A stretch of 64,000 bases of DNA, taken from assembly GCA_014871385.1 (NCBI GenBank), contig CM026421.1:19379981-19443980 (forward strand), in the 5' to 3' direction. Under the pieces are notes generated by a model. It did no database searches. It worked only from the letters and a program-made list of their open reading frames with translations, and was not told where the DNA came from. Made by a program: the position numbers and the translations under genes. This DNA comes from Ceratodon purpureus (Eukaryota > Streptophyta > Bryopsida > Pseudoditrichales > Ditrichaceae). Positions 14,590 through 24,100 of this stretch are shown here, one piece after another (within the stretch, counting starts at the first letter, position 1; each line of letters begins with the position of its first letter).

Positions 14590-14771
14590 ATCCAAAACTT
14601 TAGACCGCACCAGGAATTAGGACAGAAATCTAATGGACAAATTCAATGTCATCCAAAACTTTAGACCTCACCAGGAATTAGGACATAAATCTACTGGACA
14701 AATTCTATGTCATCCAAAACTTTGACCTCACTAGGAATTAGGACGGAAATCTAATGGACAAATTCTATGTC
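14590..14771. repeat. Three tandem copies of a 61-bp repeat
   Basis: Three head-to-tail copies begin at 14590, 14651 and 14712, each starting ATCCAAAACTTT and containing AGGAATTAGGAC and GGACAAATTC. They differ by a few substitutions and one single-base deletion in the third copy. They lie about 0.8-1.0 kb upstream of the MED17 start and about 240 bp left of the CACTA element. Confidence 0.9.
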
Positions 14772-15007
14772 ATGGTCCAATCCAAAGTAGCTTCAAAGCC
14801 ATATACAACCATTCCAACATTATGCAAATTGAAATTGGGGGTTTTAAGATTACAAATACTAAGTGAGTTTTGAAGCCTTCAGAAGTTTGCAAGTTAAAAA
14901 ACTCACTTGTTTCGCCTTGCCTGCTACTATCAACATAGCGAAGAGTCGACCACTTCATCACTCATAGACCAAGGTAGAGAATGCAACCACACTCTAAGTT
15001 ACAACTC

Positions 15008-15010
15008 AGT
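15008..15010. repeat. Left 3-bp target-site duplication (AGT) of the CACTA element
   Basis: The bases AGT precede the left CACTA terminus and recur directly after the right terminus at 57543-57545. Three-base duplications are the rule for the CACTA superfamily. Confidence 0.9.
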
Positions 15011-15053
15011 CACTAGTAGAAAAGGCCATCCATTACACCGGCAAATTACACCG
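15011..15053 (+). repeat. Left terminal inverted repeat of the CACTA element
   Basis: The sequence begins CACTAGTAGAAAAGGC and continues with two ACACCG motifs. It aligns with the reverse complement of 57501-57542 at 39 of 43 aligned positions (three substitutions, one gap). Confidence 0.95.
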
Positions 15054-16059
15054 AAATTTGGCAATGGTGTTCAGTCTAATATTTCAGAGTGTTCTCATTG
15101 GTCTAGGCCGGTTCATGGTGTTCATGAGGAAAGTCTTGCTTCTCGCAAAGCTATGTTAAGCAGGATCCTGTTCACAGCTTTAGCGCATCCAATGGGTGCG
15201 GCCCTGTTTGTCAGAGTGAACAGTGACATTGTGATTTAACTCCTTGTTTTAAGGGAGTGGAAAAAGATCACACACGGTGGGTAACGAGGAGTCACTTTTT
15301 GCTTTGTTACAGCTAGACTGGATGATTTTGTGGGGCCGGACTGGACGACGGTGCAAAACTCTGTCTGAGGTCAAAAGAGGTAACTCGCGGGATTATCATG
15401 GTGAGGTAATGCGATCGAAGGGCCGGGTATACGCCGGGTAAGTACTGTCTGGGTACGCGATGAATACAGTATCGCTTTGACGATTTTCGTCACAGATTCA
15501 GCGATGTGTGTACAAGTTGTCTTCTTCGATATGGGATTTAGTGTGGGGTTCGATGCAGCAACGGTAGTGAGATTACAAGAGTTCAGGCGTGTTCGGAAAC
15601 TGTCTCCGTACATAGAATCGGCAAACAAGTTTAGTTGAACATGTTTATATTGAAAAGACAACAACTGATACAATATAGAGCTAAACACCTTTATATCAAA
15701 GTCAAGGGTTCCCACGCCTGAAATAGAGTTCGGCAACGTTCAAAAGAGAGTTCATCACTGACATTCTAGGGCCGAATTGGTATTTGAAATACATTCGAGG
15801 AAAAAATCAGAATGGATTACAGACTGTCCTGCACATGAAGGTAGAACTTCCAATGTCTTGTTACAGTTCACAAGCACTATATTAGATATCATCAAATCTA
15901 AACGCGAGCACTTGTTCTGCTACCATCACCGAGCACAATACAAGCCTGTACAGATGATAGAGATGCATCACAGCAACAAAAAAAAAGGTGAAGATTTACT
16001 GTGGAATACACTGAGATGATGCGTTTCTGATCTTCAATATTTGCAGTGATCCGCGTTGA
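15054..16059. other. CACTA left subterminal region
   Basis: No gene seen. Near 15419-15460 there are several copies of a GGGTA-type motif (GCCGGGTATAC, GCCGGGTAAG, CTGGGTACG), also seen in the right subterminal region (56.9-57.2 kb). Subterminal arrays of short motifs are binding sites for TNPA-class proteins in known CACTA elements; that these motifs have this role is inference. A short plus-strand open frame at 15777-16019 has no recognisable content. Confidence 0.55.
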
Positions 16060-17530
16060 TCATTCCTGAATGTGCTGTAGGAGTTCGGTAATGGCACGGA
16101 GATGAGCTACTTTGGCATCGAGCGCTTCACATGTGGAGCTGTAATCATTTTCTGCCTGACTTAACTCCCCCTTCAGTCTTTCCAGAAAAATACCATGGCG
16201 CTCTGATTTCAACTGCCACTCCTCCAGACGCTGACGGGCCTCTCTCACGTTATTGTACCAGGAATTCACCAAGGCCTCGCAGTTCCGAATGATGTTGCTG
16301 TGAGGTTGCTTCCCTTGGACGCAGGCGTTGCTGTCGGCTTCGACCATGGACGCAACTAGAACTCGCCGTGCACGCTCGTACTCCTGGACTGCCCTGGCGT
16401 GAGTTCCCATCCTCTCCTCCACTCTACGAGATATCAGAGCAGCCCGCTCCTTCTCCTCTCGAAGACGTGTCTTCAATTTGCTCACTGCGGCATAAGCGTT
16501 GTGGCGAGTCTCTTGTAGCTTCCTATGCTCAGACTCCACCAATGGAATGATGCCTGGACGGAGTGCAGATAGAGCGGAGACAATATTGTCAAGGGAAATG
16601 TCCGGGTCCTGGCCATCAACTTCAGGTGCCTTTGGGATTTCACGACTACATGACCCCTTCATGTTCCCCTTGTTATCAGACACCTTCATGTTCTTGAACT
16701 TTGGAGGCAACGCGTCGGCGCTCTGTGGACATGGCGATACTTCTGCCTTGCCAGCTCTCGTAGTTCTTGTGCGTAAGGTGACGTTAGGCTTTGGCTCCGC
16801 AGCGGTGTTCTGCTCCTGTGCCTGATGAGTCACCACGTGCAGAGTGTCTTCCATCTGCCCATTGACACACAATAAGTTTATAAAATTTGGGTAGGTACAG
16901 TGGGAGGTGATACACGGGAGAGTCGCTAAGTTTAGGGAATGGGAGATGCTTCATACGATTAACTGATTCAATCAAACCACAATCACGTGCAAAAGAACAA
17001 CAGGAAATGAGAAATCACAATACATTAGCATCCACGTTGATCAGAAGCCGAACAATTGAATGGGTACAAAGACTGCATAGCTGAAGTACCTCATCATAGT
17101 AGCTCTCCGGGAATACCTTCTTCAGGGGATGAAGTGGAGCCTCCAGATTATCAAACACAGGTAGAAGACGAGGAATTCCGGTTCTTGACTGGTAGGGATG
17201 AGTTACCTTGAAGGCGTACTCTGCCCAGTTCACTTCCATACCAAAACACTCTGACAATAAGCCCCTGGCAAAATGGAACGGCAATACATGATTGATAGGC
17301 CAATTCGTCTGTTGTACTCGAACGAATAGATCTCTCACATAATCTTCATACTCCGCGCATCCATGGTTCTCAAATGTGAAGCCAGATTTATGTTTGGGGC
17401 CCATAAATTGCGCCAATTGTTCACGAGATGGCATTAACTCTGTCGGAGTTACGGTCGGGATAACGCCGTGGTTATGGAGACGCATGTGTGAGACAAACCA
17501 GTCGATGGAGGATTTCTCAGGGAAAGTCAT
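16060..17530 (-). CDS. CACTA accessory gene: 'VNW' plant-transposon-type domain plus coiled coil (possibly 5'-partial)
   Basis: Two minus-strand exons fit together in frame: 17530-17024 and 16854-16060 (donor GTATTG, acceptor GGGCAG), about 433 residues. The first exon is globular, with the segment PFHFARGLL followed by MEVNWAEYAF and a leucine/proline-rich stretch. This resembles the 'putative plant transposon protein' type of domain and the corresponding part of the nested retrotransposon's accessory module (LPEQLGLLL ... [10 protein letters not shown]). The second exon has a basic, serine-rich linker and then about 170 residues of charged heptad-like coiled coil ending LLQHIQE. The first ATG in the frame is at 17530; CTCACAAG directly before it could be a splice acceptor, so more 5' exons may exist, perhaps beyond the retrotransposon insertion. 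It lies on the same strand as TNP2. Function unknown. Confidence 0.6.
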
Positions 17531-18286
17531 CTTGTGAGAAACAAAGTACACGCTATGAGATAACTACAGTGGTGCCGTTCACAGATTCCGGATGACCTGC
17601 AGCTAATGGCGCACACTCACAAGGTGACCACAACCACAGTAAGAAGAAGCAGTGATGGGGGACAACTTAGGCACTATCAAAAATAAACTACCCTCTGCAA
17701 CAGCGGAGTTTCAAGACATGAGGATAGTCGGAGAGAAAGTGAATGCAAGAGAAGTCGCCAGGTTCCTCACATACTGGAATGGAGGAGGGCGCTTTGTTGG
17801 AAGGGTCCCGAATACTCATTGAGAATAGACAGACCACAAAGACGTGGACGCCAAGTTTAATGATGAGTTAAGTGATCAGCCAAGTGTGGGGGCTTCAGAA
17901 GTGATGCCTGTTGTACATGGCCGCTTGCGGTGATGAGACATATGCAGGTGATGTTGAAATCCTGAAAGGCAAAGTGGAAAAAAAGAAATCATGAGTATCA
18001 TACATAAGATCTGGTGTTAATATTGGCGTATCTTAGGCACAGCCGTGTCATATCAAGTTCTGAAATATTAATTACAGATTGGACATGGGTGGGGCATGCA
18101 CAAACCATGTTTATGGACCGGTGAAAGGTGTGTACGAAGTGGCTATGACATGGACGGGGTGGGTCTTGTTCTGAGGACATCACATAATAAACTTACTAAA
18201 CCTACTTGGAATCGACTAAACCAGCGATCACTTACTAATATGGAGCATTCAGAAACCTAATCAATGACCTCAGTTTCATTGTGCGT
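17531..18286. other. CACTA interior, no gene seen
   Basis: About 750 bp between the accessory gene and the retrotransposon insertion. It holds only short open frames without recognisable content, and could be intron or promoter of the accessory gene if its 5' exons lie on the far side of the insertion. Confidence 0.4.
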
Positions 18287-18291
18287 GAATA
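18287..18291. repeat. Left 5-bp target-site duplication (GAATA) of the retrotransposon array
   Basis: GAATA directly precedes the first LTR and directly follows the fourth LTR (44379-44383). A 5-bp duplication is typical of Ty3/gypsy integrase. No such duplication flanks the inner LTRs. Confidence 0.93.
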
Positions 18292-18958
18292 TGTTAGCTG
18301 GGGTCAGAGATGGAAATACTAGGCAGGGAGGTCAGGGGGTTTGTAAGGTAAGGGGGGGCAAGGTTCTCAAGGAGTCCACGGGTTTAGGGGTAATTGAACA
18401 CGGTCACCAGGAACAACTGTCTTGGTGCAGGGACTCGGGCCGTTAATATACTCAGCGTAAGCTAGCCGAGGTAGGCCAGGGAAGGGGGAGAGATGGGGGC
18501 GGTGGCTACTTGAGTTTCTACTGGAAAGCGAGGTTGCAAGGGCTAGAAGACTTCCATGACACTGTGGGCAGGAGCCAAGGGACCGAGGAGTGCAAGAGGT
18601 AGGGGAGAGCAACGACCACAGAGAAGACGAAGGGTTTAGAGGGTTAGGGTTGAACAATCAGAGTCAGACAGTAGGCAAACAGTAAGCGTAAAGGGAGAGT
18701 GTTTCCATTACAACAGAGAGTGCAAGTACTTCAAGTATCCAAGTCTGGGCCACACACGGCCCTTGCTATCTCTACTGCGCATCGACTCTAACCAGCAAAA
18801 TCAAGAGTGTGAGTTCTGGCCTCCTAGCTACCTTGTTATACTTGGGTTATCCTAAATTCTAGGTCGGACTGTGGCTTCCTAGCGGCAACTGCTACTTCTT
18901 CTGCTAGTCTTCACTGCTCCTTGTCTTCCTTGGTTGTCGTGGATGTTGCCCTGTAACA
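18292..18958 (-). repeat. LTR1 (3' LTR of unit 1)
   Basis: 667 bp, with ends TGTTA...TAACA in both orientations. It has T at 18422 where the other three have C, and A at 18785, shared with LTR4 but G in LTR2 and LTR3. It is bounded outside by the GAATA duplication and inside by the polypurine tract. Confidence 0.95.
18443..18450 (-). promoter_or_regulatory. Candidate TATA box in the LTR
   Basis: On the minus strand the sequence reads GAGTATATTAACG, giving the TATA-like core TATATTAA about 510 bases into the LTR. Transcription would then start about 30 bases further on, near 18415, leaving an R-U5 of about 120 bases. The same box is at 26916-26923, 35388-35395 and 43863-43870 in the other LTRs. 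Prediction from motif only. Confidence 0.4.
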
Positions 18959-18972
18959 TTTAGCCCTCCCTT
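18959..18972 (-). promoter_or_regulatory. Polypurine tract, unit 1
   Basis: The minus strand reads AAGGGAGGGCTAAA directly before the 3' LTR. This purine-rich run is the expected primer for plus-strand DNA synthesis. Its position against the LTR edge confirms the element's orientation. Confidence 0.75.
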
Positions 18973-19001
18973 GAAGCTTGCAATCCGTCCCGGATTGCGG
19001 A

Positions 19002-21194
19002 TCAGCCACGCGTGCGTCGGTGGGCGGGTCTTCTATCAGGTCTGGTCTCTTCCCTTGGTAGCTGGGCGCGGCGTCTTGGGGGTGCTTGATGCCCATAAAT
19101 TGCGGCTATGGCTGCACCAACACCTCTATGTATCAGGTTATGCGTAGTCCGGGACGTCATGGCATGTTGATAGACATCATACACGGTTTTTCCTAGAATC
19201 TTATTGCATGCGGGGCATTGCACCTGACTAGCCTCGGGATTACTATAGAGGGCGATGAGATCAGGGTTAGCTTCAAAGTATTGTGTGACTTCCTGGATGG
19301 CAATCGCTAGCTCTTCCTCGGCCTCTTCTTCATCACTGTTCTGCTCTTCTAAGTCAAATTCCTCTTCTATTTTTCTTAATGCTTCTTTGTGAGTTCTAAA
19401 GGACTTGGGTTTCGGGGGTACCGTGGGGTTGACTTGGCTTGGTGCAGCTTGTGGTGCCGCTGGCAGGCGTGGTGAAGGTTGTGGAGTATCCTCCTGATCG
19501 GTCAAGTGCTCCGGAATATCCACGCGTTCTGCTTGGTCGGCAAGGTTGACCATGGCCGGGCTGGGCGGCTGCAGATTTTCTTGGACTTGGTGCCCTGGAC
19601 TGGTTGGTGCGGGTTCCATGGCTGGCTGGTCCGTAGCTGGCTGCGGGAGCAGGGACAGGGCTTCCATATCTTCATTGTCCAGCTCCATATCTTCTAACTC
19701 CATGTTCTCCCAAGCATTTTCCGAATGTTCCAATTCCAGCGTAGCCAGTGCATTGTCGATGCAGTAATCCATGAATTCCTTGGGTGGTTCGGCTGAGGTA
19801 GAGGGATGGTCCAGCAACCATTTGTATGCATTAGATGCAATCAGGTTGGCGGCATTATGCACCCATCCCACCTTGTTAGCTTCAAAGTCTTGCATGCATT
19901 GTTCCATTGCGATTTTCTCCTCCTGGAGGTGCATGTTATCCTCGGTCTCCTGCGAATGCTGACCTTGTTTTAGCGTGTCGTTGTGTGCTGTTAGGGCTTT
20001 GCATCTGGCTAGATACTCCTGGCTCTGCTGTTCCAGTCCTTGGGCGCGTTCCATGGCGTTTGCTTTCTCCTTGGCCAAAACGTCGACATGATCCTGTGTG
20101 GCTCTAAGTTCCAATTCCAGGTTCGCCACCTGGTGTCGAAGGTTTGTCAATGTCTGCTCCTTCTCCTCTAGCTGCTGACGATACTCTGTGTGTGTGTGTG
20201 ACAGGGTACGCTGTGCCTGGTCTCGGATTCCTTGGACAGCTGCGGCGAACTTGCGTTTGTACTTGTCTTCAATGCCCTTGTGCTCTTGTAGAATAGCCGT
20301 CTGCGCCTGCTCTGTGGTGTTGATCCACTGGAGCATCTCCCCCACGCAATCCAAAAAAGCAGCACTCTGTGCTGCGAACTTGGTGGCGCATGGGCCCATG
20401 GTTGTGGATGTCTCTGCCTCCTTGGTGGACTCTGTATTCCGGGGACGCTTGCTGGGGCCGGGCAGCTCTGGATCCCGAGTCGCTGCTGCTGCAAGGTCAC
20501 GCTGGACATCGAGGAAGGTACCCATGAGAGGGCCTCGGTTGTGTCGACGGTAGAAGGCCAGGTAATTCGCGATGTAGGAGGTGAGGAAGGGCCCAATCGG
20601 GCTGCTGTAATCTGCACGCTGCCGGTGACCTCGGAGCTGGATTCGGAAGTTCTCTTCGACCAGGAGACCCCAGTTGACCTTGGCGCCTTGGTCCGCCATG
20701 AGCAGGAGACCCAATTGCTCCGGCAGAATGCCATTGCAATTGTTTTGAAAGTAGACCTGACTCAAGACTCCACGCATACGAGAAAACCAAGGATCCTGCA
20801 TATGATTTCCCAAGGCAAACACGTCGTACCTGCCATCATCCTTCAGCTGGAGGCTGCCCACGCGAGATGCTATGTCTGGCTTCGGATGTCCACAGGTCTC
20901 GCTCCACGCCGTGACGCCCAAGCCATCCCAGCCGAAGAATTTGTGCAAATAGCGGCTGGAGAACTGGACCTCGATTCCTTCGACTACTCCTGAAGGAAAC
21001 TGCTCTGTCTCGCTCCGAGTCCGCATCGAGGTAACAAACTCTGTGCAATGTTTGGTGTTGACCTTGGGCTCGACCAATGTGCAGTAGCGCGCTAATCCTA
21101 CCCCTGTGTTCCAGATGAGGTCGGGCTGGCGTTTCCATTCCGAAATCATTCGGGGCACATGAAATGGGGGCGTGACCTTCTTCCTACGCTCCAT
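19002..21194 (-). CDS. Retrotransposon accessory module: 'VNW' domain, coiled coil, XS-like zinc finger (internal ORF of unit 1)
   Basis: This is the 3' part of the unit-1 frame, about 730 residues, and may be made as a separate protein. The ATG at 21194 lies in an ideal context (GTCACCATGG), and the roughly 85 codons before it look like pyrimidine-rich noncoding sequence rather than protein. Order: a basic start ([11 protein letters not shown]); a globular region with [27 protein letters not shown] and [13 protein letters not shown], of the plant-transposon-protein type; about 200 residues of coiled coil rich in E, Q and L; an acidic/proline-rich linker; then [19 protein letters not shown] followed by [13 protein letters not shown]. 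The last part resembles zf-XS fingers of SGS3/FDM-type RNA-silencing proteins. An arginine-rich tail ends the protein. Identical modules end units 2 and 3. Function unknown; a role in nucleic-acid binding or in evading silencing is speculation. Confidence 0.6.
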   Translation of the reverse strand: MERRKKVTPPFHVPRMISEWKRQPDLIWNTGVGLARYCTLVEPKVNTKHCTEFVTSMRTRSETEQFPSGVVEGIEVQFSSRYLHKFFGWDGLGVTAWSETCGHPKPDIASRVGSLQLKDDGRYDVFALGNHMQDPWFSRMRGVLSQVYFQNNCNGILPEQLGLLLMADQGAKVNWGLLVEENFRIQLRGHRQRADYSSPIGPFLTSYIANYLAFYRRHNRGPLMGTFLDVQRDLAAAATRDPELPGPSKRPRNTESTKEAETSTTMGPCATKFAAQSAAFLDCVGEMLQWINTTEQAQTAILQEHKGIEDKYKRKFAAAVQGIRDQAQRTLSHTHTEYRQQLEEKEQTLTNLRHQVANLELELRATQDHVDVLAKEKANAMERAQGLEQQSQEYLARCKALTAHNDTLKQGQHSQETEDNMHLQEEKIAMEQCMQDFEANKVGWVHNAANLIASNAYKWLLDHPSTSAEPPKEFMDYCIDNALATLELEHSENAWENMELEDMELDNEDMEALSLLPQPATDQPAMEPAPTSPGHQVQENLQPPSPAMVNLADQAERVDIPEHLTDQEDTPQPSPRLPAAPQAAPSQVNPTVPPKPKSFRTHKEALRKIEEEFDLEEQNSDEEEAEEELAIAIQEVTQYFEANPDLIALYSNPEASQVQCPACNKILGKTVYDVYQHAMTSRTTHNLIHRGVGAAIAAIYGHQAPPRRRAQLPREETRPDRRPAHRRTRG

Positions 21195-24100
21195 GGTGAC
21201 TAACTCGGGGACTAAACGTGGAGTGTGCAGGGGAGGAGCAGCAATGCGGAGTGACGGGCTGTAGCAACAGAGAAAGGAGAGTGCACTGGTTGGGACTAAC
21301 TGCAGGGGGAAGGAGAAGAAGGCAGTCCTCTGGACCCAGGGATCTGAGAGACGAGTTGGCCTTGGCGGCCTTGAATTGACAAGGGAGGATCTCCATGGCC
21401 TGCTGAGGCTGATGGCTGGGTAACCTTGGGTATGATGATGGGCTAGCGGGGTTCGTGGCGGCTGAGTCCCTATGATGCGGGAGTTAGGGAGTGCTGAGGC
21501 TGTCCCATTGATGGGATGTTCCATGGCGTCCTGGGTGTCCAAGAAGCTGATCTGGACCAAGCTTACATGGACTGCCATGGTGTCCATGTCTTGTTGTGGC
21601 GGCTCTGTAGTATTGCTTTCTTCTGAATCTGTCGTATTTTGAGCCTCGGTCGCCAAGGTCTTATAAATTTCTCCTAAGCTGAGCTGAGGGGTGGTTGTAG
21701 CATTTTCAGAATGATAATGTTTTAATTTTGTTGAGTTAACAATGGTTGCATGTGTGTCAAAATTCTCACTATTAACCAAGAGCACAGTATTATTAGGTAA
21801 TACTAATTGAACCCTGTATGGCCCGTACCATATGGACTCGAATTTGGTTTTGCGTATCTTGGGATCCCTTGGGCACCATAAAACCTGGTCACCTTTTTGA
21901 AATAGGCGTGGAGGCTGGGAAGCTTGAAAATACCGGGCGCTTAATTCTTGTTTGTGAAGTATATTTTTGATGGCGGATGCCCGAACTTCTTCCAGTGCAT
22001 GAATATCTTGAATCCGGGCAGCAAGGACGCGATGAGGGCTGTAATCCTTGGGCTGCAAGGTTTGAAACGTGGGCGCGATATACTCCGTGGGCAAAAGAGG
22101 TTGAGTGCCATAAACCATTTCAAAGGGACTAACCTGAGTGGCAGTCTTGATTGCCACCCTATAGGCCCACAAGGCTGCTGGGAGACAGTCCCCCCAATCG
22201 GACTGATTGGCATGGATGAACCTGCGTAACATGTTGATCAAGGTTTTATTAGTAGATTCTGCTTGGCCGTTTCCTTGAGGATAATAGACTGTACTTGTTC
22301 TATGTTTTATGACATGATTTTCCATTAAGTCTTCAATGACTGCATTAACAAAATGGGAGCCTTGGTCTGATATGATTTCCAAGGGGCAACCAAATCGAGT
22401 GATAATGTTTTCGTAGATAAAGGTCGCGGTTACCATGGCAGTGTTGGTACGTAATGGTTTGGCTTCGGCCCACTTGGTGGTATAATCCGTGGCAACTAGA
22501 ATGTATTTGTAACCCTGTTTTGTGGCCGGTTTAATTGGGCCAACAAAGTCTAAACCCCATCGTTGGAAAGGGCCGAGGGGTGGTATGGATTTCAGGGGCA
22601 CTCGACCTTGGTACTGGAAATTTGTTGTGGAAACTTGGCAAGCATGGCAGTTTTTAACATACTCATGGACGTCTTTGTGCAGTGTAGGCCACCAATAACG
22701 AGCAGCCAGGATTTTTTTAATTGTTGTATCGGGTCCTTGGTGGCCGCCTGCTGGGCCGTCATGGAGGATGGACATGAGATTTTGCTCTTGCCCCGTGGGA
22801 ACGCAAAGACGGATTTCGTGATCAATGCCTCGGCGGTACAACTGTCCCTGGACCATGGTGTAAGGTAATGTATGCCGGACAAAAGTAACGCGTCGGGTTC
22901 CTGATAAATTGACAGGGGTTATTCCTGTGGTTAAGTATCGTATAATGTCACCTCGCCAGTCTGTAGGAATGTCCACGTCCAGACTAGCGGCTTGAAGGTA
23001 TGGCTCGTTAAAGGAGTCATCGATGCCCTCCTCGGTAGCCTTGGAGTCCCTGGACAAGTAGTCTGCGACTATGTGTCTTTTCCCTGGCACATACACTACT
23101 TCGAAATCGTACTCTAGGAGTATCATGATCCACCTTGCTACACGGCCAGTGACCAAGGGCTGATTGACCAGGTACGATAAGCTGTGATGATCGACCATGA
23201 AACGGAATTTGTTGCCTAGTAAGTAGTGACGGAATTTTTTAACGGCGTAAATCATAGCTAAGGCTTCTCTTTCCGTTGTGGAATAATTCCTTTCTGCTTG
23301 ATTTAATAGTCGACTAGCATAGGCAACGGGTTGATCATATTTGCCGTTCAGATTCTGGGCTAACATAACCCCTACTGCAATATTAGATGCATCCGTGTGT
23401 ACATGGAAAGGCTTGGTCCAGTCAGGGGCGATCAAGATTGGTGCATTAGAATAGGCAACCTTAATTTTTTCCAAGGCGGACTGGGCTGCAGGGGTCCAAT
23501 CTTGGGGGTACTTGTATTTGGCATGGTTAAGTGCAGTTATGGGCGCAGTGATATGGGCCAGTTTCTCGATATATATCCTATTGAACTGTGACAGACCTAA
23601 AAGCCTTTGAACACCTTTCTGATCCGTGGGAGGCGTGATTTCCATGATGTCCTTGATTTTCTCAGGATCAGGCAGTTTTCCATACTTACAAACTATGTAA
23701 CCCAAGATTACCCCGGCAAAAAATAAGAACATACACTTCTCGGCATTTAAACTGACCCCATTAGTCCTGCAGGCTTGGAAAATCTGTCGAAGGTGAGTAA
23801 CATGGTCCTTTATTTGTCCATACACGGTACCATCGTCTAAATAGATTCTGAAGAATCTTTTTAAATAGGGTCTAAAGATCAACTCCATGACTCGTTGAAA
23901 AGTCATAGGGGCGTTTTTAGCTCCAAATGGCATTCTTTCAAACTGATAAGGCCCCCATTCAGTTGAGAAAGCTGTTTTATTTTTGTCTTGTTCTGCCATG
24001 GCTACTTGGTAGTATCCGGAAAAACAATCTAAAAAAGAATACATTTCATGGCCGGCTACTTCATCAATGATTTCTTCCATGTAAGGCAAGGGGTAATGGT

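Noticed and set aside
18367..18657. 96-codon ORF in every LTR
   Set aside because: Lies wholly within the LTR and has no domain; LTRs are normally regulatory, and there is no sign of selection beyond overall LTR identity.
20168..20734. 188-codon minus-strand frame, repeated at 28641 and 37113
   Set aside because: Alternative frame over the coiled-coil region of the long polyprotein, with low-complexity Ser/Arg content.
20541..20993. 150-codon plus-strand frame inside the retrotransposon, repeated at 29014 and 37486
   Set aside because: Antisense shadow of the accessory module; repeats only because the unit repeats.
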